DNA of 64,000 nt from an uncultured Porphyromonadaceae bacterium (GCA_947643165.1 CANRVB010000004.1:1-64000); one strand, 5' to 3'; positions 51,848-61,341 are shown, counted from the stretch's first letter. Notes: generated by a model from the sequence alone, not told the origin. Translations and numbers: made by a program.

Positions 51848-53341
51848 TTAGAACAGTCGCAGCTGATTCGCGTCATCTGCCATCTTGGCCTTTTTAGGCG
51901 GTGCCTTATACCCGAAGTCATCATCTCCAGGCGTAGCCTGATGCAATGGCGGCGTCTGCGTATCGGCCGATGGTGCCACAAGCCATTCGCTCTCATCTAT
52001 CAGTTCATCTATAGCCGATATTTTAGGCTTCTCCGGCGACACCGGTTTCGGTTCATGCGGCTCTGTTTTTGCTTTCTGAGCTTTGGGTTTGCGCCCTCTG
52101 CGTGGCTTCTCTGGCGTCACGACTTCCGCCACCGACGCTCTCACTGCTTTCAGCTCCGCCTCTTTCTCTTCAAGTTTGGCCTCTGCCGATTTGCGGTATT
52201 CTGCAGCCTCCAGTATCAGGCTCTCTTTCTCTGCCTGTAGCTCCGAAATCTTGGCGTTCAGCTCATCTATGCTCTTCTGTGCATCATCACATGCAGCTTC
52301 AGCCGTGGCCATTCGTTCCGTCACCAGCTCTATCTGCATCTTCAGGTCTGCTATTTCTCGGTCTTTACCCGCAATGGTGGCATTGGCCTCGACCAACCTC
52401 TCGTCACCCTTCGATGCCGTTATTAGCTCACGTCTCAGATGCTCTATCTGTCTCTCCGACTGCACCTGGTTGGCCTCAGCCGCCTCAAGCGCATCGTTTA
52501 GTTCCTTCAGCGTGGTCGATGCTCGTTTCTCGCTCTGCTCAGCCTCGGCCATACGCATTCTCAGTTCGTTCTGATCCGACTGCAGTTTATCCCGTTCGGC
52601 GCGTAGCTTTCTGTTCGCCTCTTCAAGCTCCTGTGCTTTCTCCGCCTGTGTCCGGCTTTCCGACAGCATCAGCTGCAGATCCTCATTGCTCTTTGTCAGA
52701 TCAGCTATCTGCTTTATCAGTTTGTCGTTGCCGTCATCAGCCGATGCCATGTTGCCGCCGTTCACGCTCAGTACACGCAACTTGTTCTGCATGCTCCGGC
52801 TCTCCAGCTCAAACTGCTCCTTCTCTGCCGTAAGTGCCTCTACCTGCGATTCCAGATCATGCACACGTTCCGTCAGAGCACGTTTCTGGCGTGTGGCGCT
52901 CAGTTGCTCGTTCTGAAAAGCGTTCCGCTGCTCCTCCAGGTTGGCATACTGTCCCTTCAGCTTTTCGAGCTGCGTCATTATCGACTTGCGCTCCGATTCC
53001 GAAGCCGCCTCGCCGCGTTGGCGCGCTGCTGTCTGGGCGGCCTCGAGCGAACGCCTCACACCGCTGTCTATTGAGTCCAGTATATACTTGCGCTGTTGCT
53101 CCGTATTGATGCAGGTGCTTACAAAATCCGGCTGTATCTCATTGAACAGCTTCACCACAGCCTCAAATATCTCGCAACTGAGTGCTTCCGGGCTTACTTG
53201 CTCCGAAGCGCACGACTCCGGACCGTCGGCCTCCGGGCTCACCCCGGATTCTATCGGCTCGTTGGAACTCTCTTCGTTATATAGTTCCTCGTCCTCGCCG
53301 TGCAGACCCAGGGCCCGCTTCATTTTATCAAACAACGACAT
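51848..53341 (-). CDS. Long coiled-coil protein with an AT-hook-like motif
   Basis: I do not recognise a named family. The 497-residue protein has a short N-terminal acidic part (with CEIFEAVVKLFNEIQPDFVSTCINTEQQ, about residues 56-85), then about 300 residues of almost uninterrupted coiled coil (about 105-405; repeated heptads of Leu, Ala, Glu, Arg), and a basic Pro-rich tail. In the tail PRRGRKPKAQ (413-422) resembles an AT-hook, a minor-groove DNA-binding motif. No signal peptide or membrane helix is present. It lies 32 bases downstream of the receiver/PPDK_N gene and 61 bases upstream of DPP-IV on the same strand. A scaffold or nucleoid role is a guess. Confidence 0.75.
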   Translation of the reverse strand: MSLFDKMKRALGLHGEDEELYNEESSNEPIESGVSPEADGPESCASEQVSPEALSCEIFEAVVKLFNEIQPDFVSTCINTEQQRKYILDSIDSGVRRSLEAAQTAARQRGEAASESERKSIMTQLEKLKGQYANLEEQRNAFQNEQLSATRQKRALTERVHDLESQVEALTAEKEQFELESRSMQNKLRVLSVNGGNMASADDGNDKLIKQIADLTKSNEDLQLMLSESRTQAEKAQELEEANRKLRAERDKLQSDQNELRMRMAEAEQSEKRASTTLKELNDALEAAEANQVQSERQIEHLRRELITASKGDERLVEANATIAGKDREIADLKMQIELVTERMATAEAACDDAQKSIDELNAKISELQAEKESLILEAAEYRKSAEAKLEEKEAELKAVRASVAEVVTPEKPRRGRKPKAQKAKTEPHEPKPVSPEKPKISAIDELIDESEWLVAPSADTQTPPLHQATPGDDDFGYKAPPKKAKMADDANQLRLF

Positions 53342-53373
53342 GATATCAGATTAGTCTTTTGATTATGCTTCGG

Positions 53374-56300
53374 TTATTCTTTAGCCTCGTTCTCATCCAT
53401 CGGCAGTACCACCACTCCACGGCCTTTCTTACCGTCGATACCTATGGTTACCGGATCTTTGAACTCGACTACCCTTATGCGTTCCGACTCGTATACCGAC
53501 GGCATCTTGTCCAGCAGGTCCACATTATAGTAACCCTGCCCACCGCTCGCGTCAACAGTAAAATATGTTGCGCCCATCGAAGTCAGGTTCTGGAAGAAGT
53601 GTGTACCCTGGCTCGGCTCGACTCTGTATCCGGCCAGCGAAGCCTCCACTATAAGTCTTGCCTGCGATATATTGGGCCATTTCACCGGTATTCCCAACGC
53701 AGTGTCGCTCGAGCCCCATCGTCCAGGGCCTATCAGCACATAACCCTCGTTCTTCTTTATGAAATCACGGTTTATCTTCTCTATCTCACGGGCTATTTCC
53801 GGAGTATACATAGAGTTGAAATTCTCAGGCCTTACATATACTATATGCTTCACGTCGGTTATCGTGCCGTTGCCGAGAGCCTTTTCGCTTCTCAGCAGCA
53901 GATCCTCGTCTTTCATACTCATGAGCTGCTCGTCTACCTGCTCGCTCTTGTTTATGATTGGTCTTATCTGCAGCCAGTATATCCTGCCTTTATGCTCCGC
54001 CTCCGATGACACATCATCTATCATGCCCGCAAATTCTATCTCGATCGGGCGGCGCATTTCGCGCTGTCCGGTCATCAGCATGAATTCCACGGCTTTAGCC
54101 AGCGGAAAAGCATTGTGCTTCAGTATATTGTTGAAAGTCACCACTCTGCGGCCCTTGCCCGTGTCATAGTCTCTCAGCATGTAGCTCTCATGGTCAAAAC
54201 TCGACACCATCAGCTTCAGGGCGCCTGCGTTGGCCGCATCCTGCACCATCACACGTTTCAGGTTGAATGCGTCGTCTACCTTGAAGTCCGAACTGTTGTC
54301 ATTGTTGTTGGTGTCAAGCGCCAGCAACGATGTCTGCGTGTCGCGCAACGCCAGTTCCAGCTCCGAAGTCTGCAACACCGATTCCGGATGAGCCGGCGAG
54401 AACCGGAGGCTCAATCCTCCGTCAACTATATATTTGCCCAGACCTACGGCTACCTCCGCCACACCCTCCTCAGGCTTTTCATCGCCGACAGGGTAGTAGT
54501 TTAGCGATCGGCCCACGCCCGAGAACGATGGGAAATAGCCTATGCCGTTCACATCGCTGCCTATCACCTCCTGTATTATGACAGCCATCTTCTCCTGGTC
54601 TATCACATTCGAGGTCGCGTTCATGTATGCCTTGCTGTCGGCATAAAACACCGACGCATACACACCCTTTATCGCATCGCTCAGTAGCTTCAGCATCTCA
54701 TACTTATCCTCTACATGAGGAATCATATACGTCGAGTAGATACCGGCGAACGGTTGGTAATGGCTGTCCTCAAGCAGCGACGAACTCCTTATCGCAAGCG
54801 GCCTGTCAACCACCTCCAATAGTGCGAAAAACTCTTCTATCAGCCTTTCCGGGAGACGCGCTTTCAGAAAATACGACAGTATCTCCGAGTCCGGCGTGTC
54901 GCTCAGTGCCACCGGATACAGATTGTTGCTGGCCATAAACTCATCAAATATATCCGTACACAGAACCACCGTGCGCGGTATATTGATCGTTATGCCCCCC
55001 GGGAAGTTGTCAAATATCGGGTTCTTTTTTATTATCTGATCTATGAACGCAAGGCCACGGCCTTTTCCACCCAGCGAACCCTCGCCTATTCGGGCAAAAT
55101 TGGAATAATGGTCAAAACGGTCCTTCTTGAACACCGCCACCACTCCGCGGTTCTTCATCTTGCGGTACTTCACTATCAGATCGAATAGCAGACGTCTCAC
55201 TGCCGGCGTTTCATCAAGCGACTTGAAACGGTGCTCCCTCACGACATTCGCTATCGGGAACAGTGCGCGCGAATACAACCACCGTGATATATCATTGCTC
55301 GAAGCATGTCTCAGAAGCGACTCATCCGGTATATCGAATATATGATACTGCAGATCGCGCAGATCGCGTATCCTCAGCAGCTCCTTACCCGTTTGTGGAT
55401 CGGTTATCACAAAATCGCCGAATCCGAATTTCGTATTGATTGCCGCGCCCAGATCTACAGGTAGCTTCTTGCTGTTCTTGTCAAGAAACACACATCCCAT
55501 AGCCTCGGCCTCCGCGCGGTTCTCGCTTTCCGACGACTCTATGATAAATGGCATGTGCGGACGGCGTTCCTTTATGGCATGCGCAAGTTTCAGACCCGCT
55601 TTTGGATCCTTCGCTCCTTCCCTGTGAAACGAGACATCGCTTATCACGCCAAGTATATTCGACCCATAGCGCTCCACAAGCTCCATAGCCTCCTCATAAT
55701 CACGCGCGAGCATAACCTTCGGACGGCCGCGCATTCTCAGCATCTGTTCATGGGCATTCAGCGCCTCGGTCGAAGCCTCGAGACTCTGTTTCAGCAGATT
55801 CTTATACACATGAGGCAGTACCGACGAGTAGAAACGGACCGAATCCTCCACAAGCAATATCATCTGGATACCGACATTGTTTATGTCATTATCCGCATTC
55901 ATCCGGTCCTCCAGAAGCTTGATTATTGCGAGCAGCAGATCTACATTCCCCAGCCATGAGAACACATAATCTACACCACTCATATCCTCATTCTCCAGAC
56001 GCCGTGACACAGCTCTGCTGAACGGTGTCAATACCACTATCGGGAGTTTGGGCCTGAGCGCCTTGATCTCCTTGGCACCGTTCATAGTGTCGCTTACCGC
56101 ATCTACTCCCGGCATCATTATTACCAGATCGAAATGTTTCGATCTGATCTCTTCAAGAGCGGCCGCAGTGTCAGCCACTTGAGTTACTCGTGGTGGAGAG
56201 CTCAGATTCAGGGCTACGTATTCAAAGTACAGCTGTTCCTCGATACGTCCGTCCTCTTCCATCATGAATGCATCATACGGCGATGCCACCAGAAGCACAT

Positions 56301-56376
56301 TGTGAATGCGCTTCTGCATCAGTTCTTGAAATGCAGTATCCTTCAGGATAAGCCGGCTTAGTGCTTCTTCATTCAT
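53374..56376 (-). CDS. Receiver-receiver-PPDK_N chimera (PEP-synthase-like, no phosphohistidine domain)
   Basis: The 1000-residue protein opens with two receiver-like domains. The first (about residues 24-155) keeps the fold (VLLVASPYDAF, FDLVIMMPGVD, LPIVVLTPF) but lacks the phospho-Asp. The second (about 170-305) keeps the acidic pair Glu177-Asp178, a candidate phospho-Asp247 in GVISDVSF and Lys300 in FLDKNS. From about 420 follows the ATP-binding PPDK_N domain of PEP synthase: GGKGRGLAFIDQII, VDRPLAIRSSSLLEDSHYQPFAGIYST (Arg530) and EIEFAGM...GRIYWLQIRP. The His-bearing swivelling domain (TSHxA) and the PEP-binding barrel are absent. A unique C-terminal part (about 840-1000, GYVLIGPGRWGSSDTALGIP) closes it. 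The phosphoryl acceptor is unknown. It heads the minus-strand operon. Confidence 0.88.
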   Translation of the reverse strand: MNEEALSRLILKDTAFQELMQKRIHNVLLVASPYDAFMMEEDGRIEEQLYFEYVALNLSSPPRVTQVADTAAALEEIRSKHFDLVIMMPGVDAVSDTMNGAKEIKALRPKLPIVVLTPFSRAVSRRLENEDMSGVDYVFSWLGNVDLLLAIIKLLEDRMNADNDINNVGIQMILLVEDSVRFYSSVLPHVYKNLLKQSLEASTEALNAHEQMLRMRGRPKVMLARDYEEAMELVERYGSNILGVISDVSFHREGAKDPKAGLKLAHAIKERRPHMPFIIESSESENRAEAEAMGCVFLDKNSKKLPVDLGAAINTKFGFGDFVITDPQTGKELLRIRDLRDLQYHIFDIPDESLLRHASSNDISRWLYSRALFPIANVVREHRFKSLDETPAVRRLLFDLIVKYRKMKNRGVVAVFKKDRFDHYSNFARIGEGSLGGKGRGLAFIDQIIKKNPIFDNFPGGITINIPRTVVLCTDIFDEFMASNNLYPVALSDTPDSEILSYFLKARLPERLIEEFFALLEVVDRPLAIRSSSLLEDSHYQPFAGIYSTYMIPHVEDKYEMLKLLSDAIKGVYASVFYADSKAYMNATSNVIDQEKMAVIIQEVIGSDVNGIGYFPSFSGVGRSLNYYPVGDEKPEEGVAEVAVGLGKYIVDGGLSLRFSPAHPESVLQTSELELALRDTQTSLLALDTNNNDNSSDFKVDDAFNLKRVMVQDAANAGALKLMVSSFDHESYMLRDYDTGKGRRVVTFNNILKHNAFPLAKAVEFMLMTGQREMRRPIEIEFAGMIDDVSSEAEHKGRIYWLQIRPIINKSEQVDEQLMSMKDEDLLLRSEKALGNGTITDVKHIVYVRPENFNSMYTPEIAREIEKINRDFIKKNEGYVLIGPGRWGSSDTALGIPVKWPNISQARLIVEASLAGYRVEPSQGTHFFQNLTSMGATYFTVDASGGQGYYNVDLLDKMPSVYESERIRVVEFKDPVTIGIDGKKGRGVVVLPMDENEAKE

Positions 56377-56524
56377 CGTTTTGTCCGATTTCGGCCTGAA
56401 AAGAGTCTGTTATTGATAGATTGACAATTAAAATGAGTACAAATATACGAAGTATATTCGACGAAAAAAATAGCGGATGTCGCCTTTTAGGCGGATCGCG
56501 GTGCGAAAGCCAATTTTATTGAGT

Positions 56525-56557
56525 CAAATATACGAATAAGTGAGAGCAGTGTCAAAT
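56525..56557 (-). promoter_or_regulatory. Promoter copy 1 of a duplicated 33-base repeat
   Basis: On the minus strand this copy reads TTTG (56553-56556), a 20-base spacer and TATATTTG (56525-56532), a perfect consensus match. It lies about 150 bases upstream of the receiver/PPDK_N start at 56376. Confidence 0.75.
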
Positions 56558-56597
56558 TTATTTGAACATTGCCGAACGGAAGTATATTGCATGTATG

Positions 56598-56630
56598 CAA
56601 ATATACGAATAAGTGAGGGCAGTGTCAAAT
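56598..56630 (-). promoter_or_regulatory. Promoter copy 2 of a duplicated 33-base repeat
   Basis: TTTG (56626-56629), a 20-base spacer and TATATTTG (56598-56605) repeat copy 1 with one changed base in the spacer (56618). It lies 73 bases upstream of copy 1 and 33 bases from the trxB terminator stem-loop. Confidence 0.75.
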
Positions 56631-56662
56631 AAATCTGACACTATCTACCGCAATTTTACCAC

Positions 56663-56692
56663 AAAAAACTCCGGGCAGAATACCACCCGGAG
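56663..56692 (-). terminator. Terminator of trxB
   Basis: CTCCGGG/CCCGGAG (56669-56675 with 56686-56692) forms a 7-base GC-rich stem with a 10-base loop; on the minus strand six T follow (56663-56668). It is 25 bases after the trxB stop. Confidence 0.85.
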
Positions 56693-56716
56693 CCTTTTGT
56701 TCATGTCATGTTCTCT

Positions 56717-57661
56717 TTATACCGCTCCTTCCATCAGGAATCGCTCTACATCCAGAGCCGCTCTACAACCGCTTCCTGCAGCTGTGATAGCCTGACGGTA
56801 GTGCGGATCCGCAACATCTCCTGCGGCAAAAACACCTGGAATATTGGTTGCTGTCGACGGCAACGCTGTCACGATATAGCCGGCCTCATCCGTAGTGATT
56901 TTTCCCTTGAAGATATCCGTGTTGGGTCTGTGGCCTATTGCAAGGAAGAAACCGTCTATAGGTAGGTCATAGCTCCGCTCCTCGGGTGTTCCCTTGTGCT
57001 CTACAAGGTGCGCACCCTCAAGATACTCCTCGCCATATAGTCCGGCTGTGTTCGTATTGAACAGCACCGTGATGTTCGGATTCGAAAGCACTCGCTGCTG
57101 CATTACCTTGCTGGCACGGAGATGATCCTTGCGCACTATCAGAAATACATTCGATGCGATATTGCTTAGATACAAAGCCTCCTCACATGCTGTATCGCCA
57201 CCGCCTACTACAGCCACACGTCTCTTCCTGTAGAAGAAGCCGTCACATGTAGCGCATGCCGACACACCCAGACCTTGATACTTCTTCTCATCCGGAAGTC
57301 CCAGATAACGGGCCGATGCTCCGGTCGATATTATTACTGTATCGGCAATGATTTCCGCTCCGTCCGACGCCTTGGCATGAAACGGACGGCTGTCAAGATC
57401 TATCTCTGTGATCACGCCCGTGCGGATATCTGCTCCAAATCTCTTCGCTTGGGCACGCATATCCTCCATCATGTTCGGACCGGTCACACCGGCCGGATAG
57501 CCGGGAAAATTCTCCACCTCCGTAGTGGTGGTAAGCTGTCCGCCGGGCTGATGTCCTTCATAAAGCAGCGGACCGAGATTGGCTCTCGATGAATATATTG
57601 CTGCGGTAAATCCCGCAGGTCCTGAGCCTATTATCAGGCATCGTGTCTTTATTGGTTCCAT
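56717..57661 (-). CDS. trxB: Thioredoxin-disulfide reductase
   Basis: TrxB passes electrons from NADPH via FAD to thioredoxin. The 314-residue protein shows the FAD motif GSGPAG (12-17), GHQPGGQLTTTTEVENFPGYP, the redox pair CATC (Cys136, Cys139) in the order typical of low-molecular-weight TrxB, the NADPH motif GGGDTACEEA from 153, and the C-terminal FAD block PGVFAAGDVADPHYRQAITAAGSGCRAALD. Complete and of normal length. It is followed by a clear terminator. Confidence 0.96.
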   Translation of the reverse strand: MEPIKTRCLIIGSGPAGFTAAIYSSRANLGPLLYEGHQPGGQLTTTTEVENFPGYPAGVTGPNMMEDMRAQAKRFGADIRTGVITEIDLDSRPFHAKASDGAEIIADTVIISTGASARYLGLPDEKKYQGLGVSACATCDGFFYRKRRVAVVGGGDTACEEALYLSNIASNVFLIVRKDHLRASKVMQQRVLSNPNITVLFNTNTAGLYGEEYLEGAHLVEHKGTPEERSYDLPIDGFFLAIGHRPNTDIFKGKITTDEAGYIVTALPSTATNIPGVFAAGDVADPHYRQAITAAGSGCRAALDVERFLMEGAV

Positions 57662-57706
57662 AATATATTGGGGTTATGGGGTTATTTGTTATTTGTTGGT
57701 AGCCAC

Positions 57707-58345
57707 TTATCTCAGATCTACTATCTCCGCTCCGGGTGCTTGGTTTTTGTTGAACCTGAACACCGACATCGCCGGTGCTTTCTGCATCTCCTTCACATTG
57801 GTGATGCTGATCTCGGCTTTCTTGCCGTTGGCTAGCTCCAGCTCTATCTTTACTGGATATCGCTTTGCGTCGATGGTGAGGACAGCAGTCTTTATGTCGC
57901 TACGGCTTGTTTTCGACTTGAGTTCTACTCTCTTGTTGCCTCCCGAGGGTGCAAGCTGTCGTGCCGTGAATGCCGATCGGAGCGATCCTATTATTATGTA
58001 TGGATTCACCTGGCTCAGCTCCTCCGCGGTTGGTTCCGTTATATCGACCTCCTTGCGCGATGGCACATAGCTCCATTGTGTCGTGCCGTCATACCATATC
58101 TTCATATCTGGAGACGATAGCACGAATTTATCACCCGACATCGTGAGCGTACCCTTTACCGAAGACCCTTGGCTCGACATAGTGAAGTCTGCTGTCAGAC
58201 CCTTGGCCGATTTGAGCTTCGTTGCCGCGCCCTCCACAGTCTCCATGGCTTGGCTCGGCTTTGCCTGTGCCGACACCTGGACACTGCACGATCCTATCAA
58301 TATCGCTGCTGCGGCAGATATGCTTCTTATTATTCCTTGTCTCAT
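57707..58345 (-). CDS. LolA-like outer-membrane lipoprotein carrier
   Basis: LolA shuttles lipoproteins through the periplasm. The 212-residue protein has a signal peptide (about residues 1-27) and the LolA-like fold: GLTADFTMSSQGSSVKGTLTMSGDKFVLSSPDMKIWYDGTTQWSYVPSRKEVDITEP, with the family's W-x-Y-x-P strand pattern. The remainder is beta-rich with RYPVKIELELANGKKAEISITNVKEMQKAP...FRFNKNQAPGAEIVDLR. In Bacteroidetes, this gene commonly lies next to ftsK, as here (53 bases downstream). Assignment as the true LolA is likely but not proven. Confidence 0.85.
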   Translation of the reverse strand: MRQGIIRSISAAAAILIGSCSVQVSAQAKPSQAMETVEGAATKLKSAKGLTADFTMSSQGSSVKGTLTMSGDKFVLSSPDMKIWYDGTTQWSYVPSRKEVDITEPTAEELSQVNPYIIIGSLRSAFTARQLAPSGGNKRVELKSKTSRSDIKTAVLTIDAKRYPVKIELELANGKKAEISITNVKEMQKAPAMSVFRFNKNQAPGAEIVDLR

Positions 58346-58398
58346 TGTTTGTTTAACATTTCAAGTTGCCCGATGGTTGATTGACAGGCTGTCTTTAC

Positions 58399-61218
58399 TC
58401 ACGCATTTCCTCCGCATATCTCCAGAAAACGGTCAAGCGAGGTGCTGTCCATCAGTACTTGCCTTGGTTTTCCTCCCTGCGCCGGACCTACTATTCCTGC
58501 TCTTTCAAGCTGGTCCATTATCTTTCCGGCTCTTGGGAAACCTATGTTATAGCGACGCTGCAGGGCAGTGGTGCTGCCGATGCCGCTCTCTATTACCATT
58601 CTGGCAGCCGACTCAAATAGCGGATCGCGGTCTGTCATTCGCTCGCTGCCTCCTTGTGAGCCACCGGAAGCCGGAGCTACATATTCCGGCAGAAGATATG
58701 CATCTTCATAACCCGTTTGTTTTGATATCCAGTCACATATCGATTCTACCTCATCGGTATCGATGAATGCGCACTGCACACGCTCTATCGCGCCGTCACG
58801 CGAGAACAGCATATCGCCGCGGCCAATCAGCTGGTTCGCGCCTCCCTGGTCAAGAATTATGCGCGATTCAAGCTGTTGTGTCACTCTGAAAGCTATTCGG
58901 CCTGGGAAGTTGGCCCTGATAACACCCGTTATGATATTGGCTGAAGGACGTTGGGTGGCAAGAATGATATGAATGCCAACCGCACGTGCCTTCTGTGCTA
59001 TTCGGGCTATAGGGGTTTCGACCTCCTTGCCGGCTGTCATTATCAGGTCGGCGAACTCATCTATTATGACAACTATGTAGGGCAGATACTGGTGGCCGTT
59101 CTCCGGATTGAGCCTGCGTTGCACAAATTTATCATTATACTCCTTTATGCCGCGCACATTCGCCTTCTTCAGCAGCTCATATCTGTTGTCCATCTCCACA
59201 CACAGCGAGTTCAGCGACGGCACTACCTTGTTCGGATCGGTTATGATTGCCTCCTCCTCGTCTGGCAGCTTCGCCAGATAGTGACGCTCTATTCTGCTGT
59301 AAAGCGAGAACTCTACCATCTTCGGGTCGATCAGCACGAATTTTATCTCGGCCGGATGCTTCTTGTACAGCAGCGATGCTATGATTGTGTTAAGGCCTAC
59401 CGACTTACCCATGCCCGTCGAACCGGCCACAAGCAGATGCGGCATCTTCGTTAGGTCAGCTATATACACATCGTTGCTTATTGTTGCTCCCATAGCCATC
59501 GGAAGTGCGGCTGTAGTCTCCTGAAACTTTTTCGAGGCCAGTATGCTTCTTATCGATACTATCTGTGCATCCTTGTTCGGTACCTCTATGCCTATCGTAC
59601 CCTTTCCGGGCATCGGGGCTATGATTCGTATACCTATCGCCGACAAGCTCAGTGCTATGTCATCCTCCAGGCTGCGTATCTTGTTTATACGCACACCCTC
59701 GGCTGGTACTATCTCATATAGCGTTATGGTTGGACCTACTGTAGCTACGATCTTCGATATCTCTATGCCGAAGTTGTTGAGCACTCTGGTTATCTTGTCT
59801 TTATTTTCCTCCTGCTCCTCTTCGTCAACACTGTTGGCCTTCACCGGACGCTGGTGCAGCAGATCGAGTGGCGGCTTCTGGTAGTGACTCAGTTCAGCTG
59901 TAGGGTCATACAGATTCGGGCCGTCGTTTTCCGCCGTTTCAATTGGCGCGGCTATGGTTGTCACAGTCTCCACCTCTGTCTGGATGCTCTTGGCCGGAAT
60001 TACCGGTTCTGGTTCTACTTCTGCCACATCGCTTGTTGTCACATGTGCGGCCGGTATTTTTACCGCAGCATCATTCATCACCGACGGCTCAGACACTTGA
60101 TGATGGTGATCAAAGTATGGGTCATGATCAAGAGGGGAGGGCTTGGGTGGCTCTATCTTTATGGTCTCCCGCTCCTCGGTTGTTGTCTCTGTTTCCGTAG
60201 CCATCTCCACATCTTCTTCCCCCGGATTGGTAAGCGGTGCGGTCGGGCGTTTTGGAGCCTCGTTACGGTTGGTCTGCCGCGAGGCCTGCTCCTTTTCCTC
60301 CTCGTTCTCCGCTTCAATCTCCGAAGCCAGACGCTCTATGCGCCGTTGGTCCCGGCGTTCTCTCATCGCTGTGATTTTTCTGTTGACGAATCCCGTGAAT
60401 TTGGCAATCTCATCAAGAAAAATCAGGATGACAGCCGCCACAAGTATTACACATACCCCTATCATACCGAAAACACCGGTACTCTTGGCAAGCAACGAAT
60501 TTATGTAATACCCATGCTCACCGCCCCAGAACATTACGCTCGGCATCTTGTATGTCACCATTCCGAGTACTATCGATATCGTGATCGTCGTCAGCAGACA
60601 CTTGAAGGTGAGAGGGAAGAATCTGAACTTGCGGGTGCCCGTGAGCGACAAGCCGAGGGCGGCGACATAAAATACGATCACAATTGAACCGATACCGAAA
60701 CTTTTAGAGATAAGCGTTTCCGAAAGCCACGCCCCTATCGGTCCGCCTATGTTGTTTATCTTTTCAGTTTGGTCTATCATATTGCCGATCGCATAGCTCT
60801 GTATCATGCTCTGATCTTCGGCACCATTGGTTATGTAGCTTATGAAGGTGATACACAGGTAAGTAGCTATCACCAAAAGCACAATTCCCAGAAACATTGC
60901 CATACGGCCGTCGGTTATCATCCGGATAACACCACTGTCTTTCAGTGAATTACGTGTGGTTTTTACTGTGCTGGGGCGCTCTTTTGCCACTTTCTGACGG
61001 TTTCCGCCGGCTATTGGCTGTTGTTCCTGCCTTACGCTCTTGTTCTGCTTGTATGCGTTGTTGTCGTCTGCTTTATCCTGTTGCGGCGTGTTCTCGTTAT
61101 TGTCTCTGGCTGAGACTGTTGCCTGATTCTCATCAGATGCTACCCGACGGCGTGCGTGCCGTGGCTTGGGCAGTGCGTCCGATTCAAATGCCGGCGATTG
61201 TATATCGTACGATTCCAT
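58399..61218 (-). CDS. ftsK: DNA translocase FtsK
   Basis: FtsK pumps DNA away from the closing division septum. The 939-residue protein has an N-terminal charged region, four or five membrane helices (about residues 90-270), a long acidic linker (about 285-450), the FtsK alpha/beta motor with Walker A GSTGMGKS and Walker B VVIIDEFADLI, and a C-terminal winged-helix gamma domain (DPLFESAARMVIESGIGSTTALQRRYNIGFPRAGKIMDQLERAGIVGP), which reads KOPS-like motifs. Family length is typical for Bacteroidetes. Downstream genes lolA-like and trxB are on the same strand. Confidence 0.95.
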   Translation of the reverse strand: MESYDIQSPAFESDALPKPRHARRRVASDENQATVSARDNNENTPQQDKADDNNAYKQNKSVRQEQQPIAGGNRQKVAKERPSTVKTTRNSLKDSGVIRMITDGRMAMFLGIVLLVIATYLCITFISYITNGAEDQSMIQSYAIGNMIDQTEKINNIGGPIGAWLSETLISKSFGIGSIVIVFYVAALGLSLTGTRKFRFFPLTFKCLLTTITISIVLGMVTYKMPSVMFWGGEHGYYINSLLAKSTGVFGMIGVCVILVAAVILIFLDEIAKFTGFVNRKITAMRERRDQRRIERLASEIEAENEEEKEQASRQTNRNEAPKRPTAPLTNPGEEDVEMATETETTTEERETIKIEPPKPSPLDHDPYFDHHHQVSEPSVMNDAAVKIPAAHVTTSDVAEVEPEPVIPAKSIQTEVETVTTIAAPIETAENDGPNLYDPTAELSHYQKPPLDLLHQRPVKANSVDEEEQEENKDKITRVLNNFGIEISKIVATVGPTITLYEIVPAEGVRINKIRSLEDDIALSLSAIGIRIIAPMPGKGTIGIEVPNKDAQIVSIRSILASKKFQETTAALPMAMGATISNDVYIADLTKMPHLLVAGSTGMGKSVGLNTIIASLLYKKHPAEIKFVLIDPKMVEFSLYSRIERHYLAKLPDEEEAIITDPNKVVPSLNSLCVEMDNRYELLKKANVRGIKEYNDKFVQRRLNPENGHQYLPYIVVIIDEFADLIMTAGKEVETPIARIAQKARAVGIHIILATQRPSANIITGVIRANFPGRIAFRVTQQLESRIILDQGGANQLIGRGDMLFSRDGAIERVQCAFIDTDEVESICDWISKQTGYEDAYLLPEYVAPASGGSQGGSERMTDRDPLFESAARMVIESGIGSTTALQRRYNIGFPRAGKIMDQLERAGIVGPAQGGKPRQVLMDSTSLDRFLEICGGNA

Positions 61219-61309
61219 TCGATTTCTGACAGATTTTGATGTATATTAAGGGATTACGTGTCGAGATCATCTGTGTGAAGCTGCTTGTCGCTTCTATCTC
61301 AAACTTATG

Positions 61310-61341
61310 CAAAGATAATTCATTCAGACGACAGAAACAAG
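61310..61341 (-). promoter_or_regulatory. Promoter for ftsK
   Basis: On the minus strand, TATCTTTG (61310-61317) matches the -7 element; CTTG (61338-61341) is a near-match for the -33 box at a 20-base spacer. It lies 91 bases upstream of the start codon. Confidence 0.5.

Larger units (their letters stand above)
56377..56716. other. Intergenic region with tandem minus-strand promoters
   Basis: This 340-base region contains the trxB terminator (56663-56692), two near-identical 33-base repeats each holding a complete promoter (56525-56557 and 56598-56630), and a partial third copy of the -7 region (56440-56451). No coding sequence is credible; the rest is AT-rich leader. Confidence 0.75.

Noticed and set aside
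51787-51996. A 70-residue N-terminal extension of the DPP-IV gene
   Set aside because: It would remove the signal peptide from the N-terminus, consists of Arg/His-rich non-coding-like residues, and overlaps the coiled-coil gene.
56440-56630. CRISPR-like direct repeats upstream of the receiver gene
   Set aside because: There are only two full copies, and the repeated part is a promoter; no cas gene and no regular spacers are present.
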